DNA from: Arcticibacterium luteifluviistationis
GTDB lineage: Bacteria > Bacteroidota > Bacteroidia > Cytophagales > Spirosomataceae
Direction of reading: 5' to 3'
Assembly (NCBI RefSeq): GCF_003258705.1
Contig: NZ_CP029480.1
Span: 2,418,001-2,482,000, forward strand
DNA length: 64,000 nucleotides
Shown: positions 59,718 to 64,000 of the stretch, one piece after another
How the letters are laid out: each line of letters starts with the position of its first letter
Numbering within the stretch: the first letter of the stretch is position 1
Program-made: the position numbers and the translations under genes
The notes under the pieces: generated by a model
Database searches by the model: none
What the model was told of the DNA's origin: nothing
What the model saw: the letters and a program-made list of their open reading frames with translations, nothing else

Positions 59718-61163
59718 TTATTCATTATTCACATGATTGACTTTGCTAATTTTCTTACCCCTAACTACAAACCAAGCCAATACAATTAGCGTAAAAAACA
59801 GGGCAATGGGATAAGATAATGCAGAATTCAGTCCGAAACCCTCAGGAGCAATTAAGATATAAGTAGAGCACACCGCTGTCATAAATATTGCTGGAATTAA
59901 AGCCACCCAATAGTTCTTAGAGCTTTGGACAAGGTAAATTGAGATTGTCCATAAAACGATGGTGGCAAGGGTCTGATTACTCCATGCAAAATATCGCCAA
60001 ATAATTCCGAACTCAATTTGAGTCAAGGCAACGGCGATTGCGAATAGTGGAAGGCTTAATAGAAGCCTTTTTGAAAACTTGATTTGAGAAACATTAAACG
60101 TATCTGCAATGATAAGCCTTGCCGAACGAAAGGCGGTATCTCCTGATGTTATTGGAGCCGCTACAATGCCAAACAATGCCAAAATTCCACCAACAGGGCC
60201 AAGCATTTTTAAAGAAATTTCGTTTGCAGCCCAAGCAGCATTGTTTCCGTTTAAAGCCATCGCCCCATTCAATTCTTCTACAGAGCCAAAAAAGGTCATT
60301 GAAACGGCAGCCCAAATTAAAGCAACTATCCCTTCGGTTATCATGGTTCCTGCAAAAATCACTTTACCCGATTTTTCATTGCCCATGCATCGTGCCATAA
60401 GTGGTGACTGCGTGGAATGAAATCCGGAAATTGCTCCACAGGCAATGGTCACAAAAAGAATCGGAAATATTGGCGTATCCTGTGGTGAAGAACTCATATT
60501 TCTCAGGTTATCGTAAGTCAGTTCAGGAATATGATAATCGCCAAACATTAATACTCCTAACAAACCCACCGCCATTAAGAGCATAGCTACACCAAAAACT
60601 GGATAAACCTTACTGATAACCTTATCAATTGGAAGTAATGTAGATAAGAAATAATAAACCAAAATGATAGCAACCCAACCCCAAACAGAGAGGAAACCAT
60701 CTGTCATGCCATCTAGTATTTTTGCAGGACCAACCAAAAACACTGTCCCAACAAATATTAATAACAAGACCGTAAAGACTCTCATGATCTGCTGGGTATT
60801 TCTCCCCAAGTAAATTCCGACGACCTCACTAATGCTTTTTCCCTCGTGTCTTAGTGATAACATTCCAGAAAAATAGTCATGAACGGAGCCTGCAAAAATA
60901 CTTCCGAAAACAATCCATAAAAACGCTACCGGACCAAACATAGCTCCCGCAATAGCTCCAAAAATGGGCCCTAATCCAGCTATATTTAAAAATTGAATCA
61001 AAAATACTTTCCAGTTTGGTAACACCACAAAGTCAACACCATCAGCAAGTCTGTTGGCGGGAGTTTTATTATGTTCATTCACTCCGAAAATCCTCTCCAA
61101 AATGTTTCCATAAACAAAATAACCCAGGATTAAAATGGCGATAGATATTAGAAAACTAATCAT
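59718..61163 (-). CDS. cstA: CstA-family pyruvate/peptide transporter (short form)
   Basis: The 481-aa membrane protein is a short-form CstA (E. coli CstA has 701 aa). Family features: YGNILERIFGVNEHNKTPANRLADGVDFV near the start, the GLGPIFGAIAGAMFGPVAFLWIVFG segment, GSVHDYFSGMLSLRHEGKSISEV, the SGFHSTQSPLMARCMGNE motif, ITSGDTAFRSARL, and the five-helix C-terminal part with FGIIWRYFAWSNQTLA. CstA/BtsT proteins take up pyruvate, and CstA was also linked to peptide use in starvation. It is convergent with poxB. A decayed copy of its C-terminal segment lies at 56243-56463. Confidence 0.93.
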   Translation of the reverse strand: MISFLISIAILILGYFVYGNILERIFGVNEHNKTPANRLADGVDFVVLPNWKVFLIQFLNIAGLGPIFGAIAGAMFGPVAFLWIVFGSIFAGSVHDYFSGMLSLRHEGKSISEVVGIYLGRNTQQIMRVFTVLLLIFVGTVFLVGPAKILDGMTDGFLSVWGWVAIILVYYFLSTLLPIDKVISKVYPVFGVAMLLMAVGLLGVLMFGDYHIPELTYDNLRNMSSSPQDTPIFPILFVTIACGAISGFHSTQSPLMARCMGNEKSGKVIFAGTMITEGIVALIWAAVSMTFFGSVEELNGAMALNGNNAAWAANEISLKMLGPVGGILALFGIVAAPITSGDTAFRSARLIIADTFNVSQIKFSKRLLLSLPLFAIAVALTQIEFGIIWRYFAWSNQTLATIVLWTISIYLVQSSKNYWVALIPAIFMTAVCSTYILIAPEGFGLNSALSYPIALFFTLIVLAWFVVRGKKISKVNHVNNE

Positions 61164-61336
61164 TGGTATTGTTAAGTATTTGAAATGGAAAATGAAGAAT
61201 TAAAGGCTTCGGTTTTATTATGGTATATTTTGAAATACCAGCTTATTTTAAAACGGTTTCTGCAATTTTCAATAAGCGACATTCTAGACTGGCTTTTAAA
61301 ATCAATTGCAATATAACAGAAAGAGATATTGAGTTT

Positions 61337-62614
61337 TTACTTTTCTAAGAGGATTTCTGTTAAAGTATCTGTTCGTTCTTTATAAATATCATCAACATTC
61401 TTCATACCTCTTTTTAGTTCAGACTTGGCTTTCGGGTACTTGTCCCAAACCTCTCTTAGGCGATTAGCAATTTGTTTGCCTTCAGTTTGTTCTATTTCGA
61501 AAACCCAATTATCAAAACCTAAGTCATAATACATTTGCCCTTTTATGGTGTCTTCGGGTTGGCGAAGGTAAAAGAAAGGTGTATCGTTGGCTGCAGAAAT
61601 AATGGGTGAATGGCATTCAAAGCTCAACACCGCAAGAGCTTTGGCATAAATGGAAGCTGCTTCGTCTGGCAACCAATAGCCTCGTTTTACTACAAATGGT
61701 TTCACGTCTTCAGGTAAAGGGTCAATCAGCAATTCGTCCATAATATCCACCTGATAAGTCATTTCAGGGCAAATCAAGACTTTATTTCCTGTTTCCCTGA
61801 CCCAAGCAATCATAGCTTCACGGAGTTTTGCATGATCCTCTTCTTTATACTTCTCGTTGGTTTCTTCCACTTTCTTTATTTTCGCATCGTCCCAAGTATT
61901 ATATTTCGTGAACTTGTGATAAGGCGTATAGCGTAAGCGTGGAATAGCACAAATAAACTTATTCTCATCTAATCCGTTCGATTTCAAGAAAGCATCTGCT
62001 CTGTCATCATCTCGGATATTTATAAAAAAAGTAGCATCAGGAGCAAACTGAACATGTTCGCCTGAGATACCTACTTTTCTCAAATGCTCAAAAGACTTAG
62101 TTTCTCTTGTAAAGATAAATGACGCTTTTTTCAAAATTCCTTGTTGAAACTCGCTCGGTTTTTCAAGTGTTGTCCCAAAAACGCCAAACGGTTTGTTGGT
62201 ATGTTTTATCCAACTTGCCAAATTATCTGCTCCAACTAGGCTAGGCCCTGAACCGTGTAGCATAAAATCTGCCTTTAGGAAAACATCATTGAATTCAGGA
62301 TTAGTTACATCTTTGTCTTTATTCACTCTTCCGTAAATAATTTTCACTTTAGGGAAGTTTCTATTGAGTAGTTCTTTTACTTCTTCCCCCTTGCTCCGTT
62401 TCCATAAAATAACAGTCGCGTTAGGAATGAATGTTTCTAGAATATGCAATAAGCCTGGAGTGTGCCCTATGTCACCAATATTAACATCTTGCCAACCCGA
62501 CACTAGTAAAATGGTTGGATTCTCTTTCCCTGTAGCGTTTACAATAAAAGGTGCAAGCAAAGCTGTGGCTGATAAAAGACTAGTTTGTTTAAGAAATTGT
62601 CTGCGATTTTGCAT
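61337..62614 (-). CDS. Exported polysaccharide pyruvyl transferase-fold protein (copy A)
   Basis: From ATG 62614 the product opens with a twin-arginine-like signal MQNRRQFLKQTSLLSATALL and is 425 aa. The body fits the polysaccharide pyruvyl transferase (PS_pyruv_trans) fold: GWQDVNIGDIGHTPGLLHIL, FMLHGSGPSLVG, KPFGVFGTTLE, FIFTRETKSFEHLRKVGI, FAPDATFF and, near the end, SFECHSPIISAANDTPFFYLRQP. Such enzymes normally use cytosolic PEP, so an exported form is odd. A paralogue with the same signal and length is encoded 125 bases upstream (62739-63998), so the two probably work on a related exported substrate. The function outside the cytoplasm is unknown. Confidence 0.8.
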   Translation of the reverse strand: MQNRRQFLKQTSLLSATALLAPFIVNATGKENPTILLVSGWQDVNIGDIGHTPGLLHILETFIPNATVILWKRSKGEEVKELLNRNFPKVKIIYGRVNKDKDVTNPEFNDVFLKADFMLHGSGPSLVGADNLASWIKHTNKPFGVFGTTLEKPSEFQQGILKKASFIFTRETKSFEHLRKVGISGEHVQFAPDATFFINIRDDDRADAFLKSNGLDENKFICAIPRLRYTPYHKFTKYNTWDDAKIKKVEETNEKYKEEDHAKLREAMIAWVRETGNKVLICPEMTYQVDIMDELLIDPLPEDVKPFVVKRGYWLPDEAASIYAKALAVLSFECHSPIISAANDTPFFYLRQPEDTIKGQMYYDLGFDNWVFEIEQTEGKQIANRLREVWDKYPKAKSELKRGMKNVDDIYKERTDTLTEILLEK

Positions 62615-62738
62615 AGTAATAATATAGGCGTAAAAGAAAGTCAACATTAATGTTAACCTTCTTTCAATACTTTTTTTTTAAATTTAAATACTTTGAATTT
62701 CACTCCAGTTATGCACCTGTACAGGCAGGAGTATTACC

Positions 62739-63998
62739 TTATGGCAACTTTTCTATTTCAGATTCTAATAGTTTTAAGTTCTCTTTTTGATAACTTTCTA
62801 CTACCATCTTAGCCTTCAATGCTTTGGCTTTGGCTTCTTCATTATTTTGAGCAATAGCTAAAACGGCGGGTACAATACCAGCAACTTCAGCCTCATTATC
62901 CATATCAAACAGCCAGTCACCCAAACCTATATCTCGCCACATTATTCCTTTGCTTGTTTGCTGCTCCCACCTGCATACTATGGCAGGAATTCCCATTCCA
63001 ATGCACATGATGGGTGAGTGCTGTTCGTTTCCAAATATACCAGCAGATTGTGCGTAAGTACTTAATGCCTCATCAGTTAGCCAATATTTATCACGCCATA
63101 CTACATTCTTTTTAATGTTTTCTGGAAGGGGATCGTAAAGCATTTCTTTCCCTATAGCCACTTGAGTTTCATCTTCAGGAACTATCAAAACTTTCATTTC
63201 CGTTTGCTCTACCAAGGCTATTATGGCCTTTCTTAATTGCAGATGGTCGTGCTCTTTGTTAGCTTGGTTTACTGCATCTCTTTCCACATCAAGGGCTCTG
63301 TTTTTAGATGGAATTAACCAATAAGGAGTATATCTATATTTAGGAATCACGCACATGAATTTACCTTTTTCTAAGCCATGGCTTGACAAAAAAGCATTAG
63401 CGGCTTCGTCATTTTTAACATCAGCAGCAAAGGCTCCATCTGGTCCAAAAGACATGACTTTAGAATTTACTCCAATTTCCTTAGCATATCCTAAAGAAAA
63501 TGAGTCCCTAAACAAGACAAATTCTGCATTGGTAAGCAGAGCGTTTACCTTTGGAGACATGTTTACTTCATTGTAAGTAATGCCGAATACTCCGTAAGGT
63601 TTTCCCGTTTTTTCTGCCCAATCTTCTACATCATTAGCCACCACCAAATATGGGCCAGAGCCATGCAAGAAGAAATCACACTCTTTATAAGCTCTTTCTA
63701 GCGAAACTTCATCCTCTCGTGTAAATATTTCCAATCCAGGAAAACGATTTAAAAGCATTTCTCTTACACCATTACCTACATCACTTGCCCATAGCCTCAC
63801 CTCTACATCTGGGAGATATTTTTCCAGCAAAGCTAATACACCAGGAGTGTGTCCGATGTCGCCGATGTTGACAGTTTGCCATGATGAACGAAGCAAAATC
63901 CTTTTCTTAGCCTTATCATCAAAACTGCAGGCATTAATTCCCAATATAAGCCCAATGATGGAGGGCGTTTGTATTATAAAATCTCTACGTGTTTGCAT
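62739..63998 (-). CDS. Exported polysaccharide pyruvyl transferase-fold protein (copy B)
   Basis: The 419-aa protein starts MQTRRDFIIQTPSIIGLILG, a twin-arginine-type signal that runs into a possible lipobox (GINACS). It shares the whole plan of copy A: RSSWQTVNIGDIGHTPGVLALL, FFLHGSGPYLVV, KPYGVFGITYN, FVLFRDSFSLGYAKEIGV, FGPDGAFA, the FMCVIPKYRYTPYW strand (FICAIPRLRYTPYH in copy A) and NEQHSPIMCIGMGIPAIV. The gene is complete; its ATG is 3 bases from the window end. The two copies differ enough to be old paralogues. A PEP-dependent role is hard to see for a protein on the outer side of the inner membrane, so the fold may have been taken for another group-transfer or binding function. Confidence 0.8.
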   Translation of the reverse strand: MQTRRDFIIQTPSIIGLILGINACSFDDKAKKRILLRSSWQTVNIGDIGHTPGVLALLEKYLPDVEVRLWASDVGNGVREMLLNRFPGLEIFTREDEVSLERAYKECDFFLHGSGPYLVVANDVEDWAEKTGKPYGVFGITYNEVNMSPKVNALLTNAEFVLFRDSFSLGYAKEIGVNSKVMSFGPDGAFAADVKNDEAANAFLSSHGLEKGKFMCVIPKYRYTPYWLIPSKNRALDVERDAVNQANKEHDHLQLRKAIIALVEQTEMKVLIVPEDETQVAIGKEMLYDPLPENIKKNVVWRDKYWLTDEALSTYAQSAGIFGNEQHSPIMCIGMGIPAIVCRWEQQTSKGIMWRDIGLGDWLFDMDNEAEVAGIVPAVLAIAQNNEEAKAKALKAKMVVESYQKENLKLLESEIEKLP

Positions 63999-64000
63999 AT

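Noticed and set aside
1-64000. CRISPR arrays, rRNA genes and complete tRNA genes
   Set aside because: No regularly spaced identical repeats of CRISPR size and no rRNA sequence were seen; the only tRNA sequence is the 3' fragment at 34512-34555.

Overview
The window suggests a Bacteroidota chromosome, most likely order Cytophagales. The genome is AT-rich, there is a SusC/SusD pair with a nearby ECF sigma factor, genes lack strong Shine-Dalgarno sequences, and HYC_CC_PP-type and Bacteroidetes-type efflux proteins are present. The genus cannot be fixed from sequence alone.

Positions 1-34555 look like the right-hand part of one or more integrative elements inserted in a tRNA gene. An intact tyrosine recombinase (32961-34328) sits about 180 bp from a 3' tRNA fragment with a CAU anticodon loop (34512-34555). 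That fragment still has the tRNA terminator behind it, so it reads as an attR scar, and the intact tRNA should lie left of this window. The element holds, left to right: a replication/mobilisation-like module (mobC-like edge gene, small HTH protein, VapE-type P-loop protein, excisionase-like HTH protein; 1-2405); a 357-aa orphan (2517-3590); a seven-gene minus-strand defence operon (14065 down to 3847: hsdR, hsdM, hsdS, a GmrSD-like DUF262/DUF1524/DUF5655 nuclease, an FRG-domain protein, a Trypco2-like protein and an unknown 173-aa protein); and a decayed second copy of the integrase (14274-14893).

Positions 14909-31537 form a heavy-metal detoxification island, all on the minus strand. One set is copper/silver type: a CusA-like RND pump that keeps the three methionines of the CusA site, a TolC-type channel, a small metal-binding lipoprotein, a CopA-type P1B ATPase and a CusB-like adaptor. 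The other set is CzcCBA-like with two His-rich small proteins. Four HMBD modules (CPMHP...CxxCxMDL) are spread over three proteins of the first set. I see no metal-responsive regulator in the island. Between it and the integrase lie remnants of an Rhs-type toxin/immunity locus, including an immunity-like gene broken at an A8 run. Debris of a third integrase copy and a broken gene follow the attR (34.6-35.6 kb).

From 35.7 kb the window reads as chromosomal backbone: an MscS-type channel, then a glycan-use region (37.5-56 kb) with a BNR/Asp-box sialidase-like protein, ECF sigma factor, SusC/SusD, a ceramidase-fold hydrolase, a PhoPQ-related hydrolase, an orphan FecR-like anti-sigma fragment, a polytopic membrane protein, a GH2 exo-beta-glucosaminidase-like lipoprotein, and an operon of ROK kinase, FHS-type MFS transporter and XylR-like AraC regulator. 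Together these suggest import and phosphorylation of an amino sugar or related hexose released from a glycan. The last part holds an atypical SDR, PoxB-type pyruvate oxidase and CstA (pyruvate uptake plus oxidation, convergent genes), a decayed duplicate of a cstA segment, and two exported paralogues of the polysaccharide pyruvyl transferase fold.
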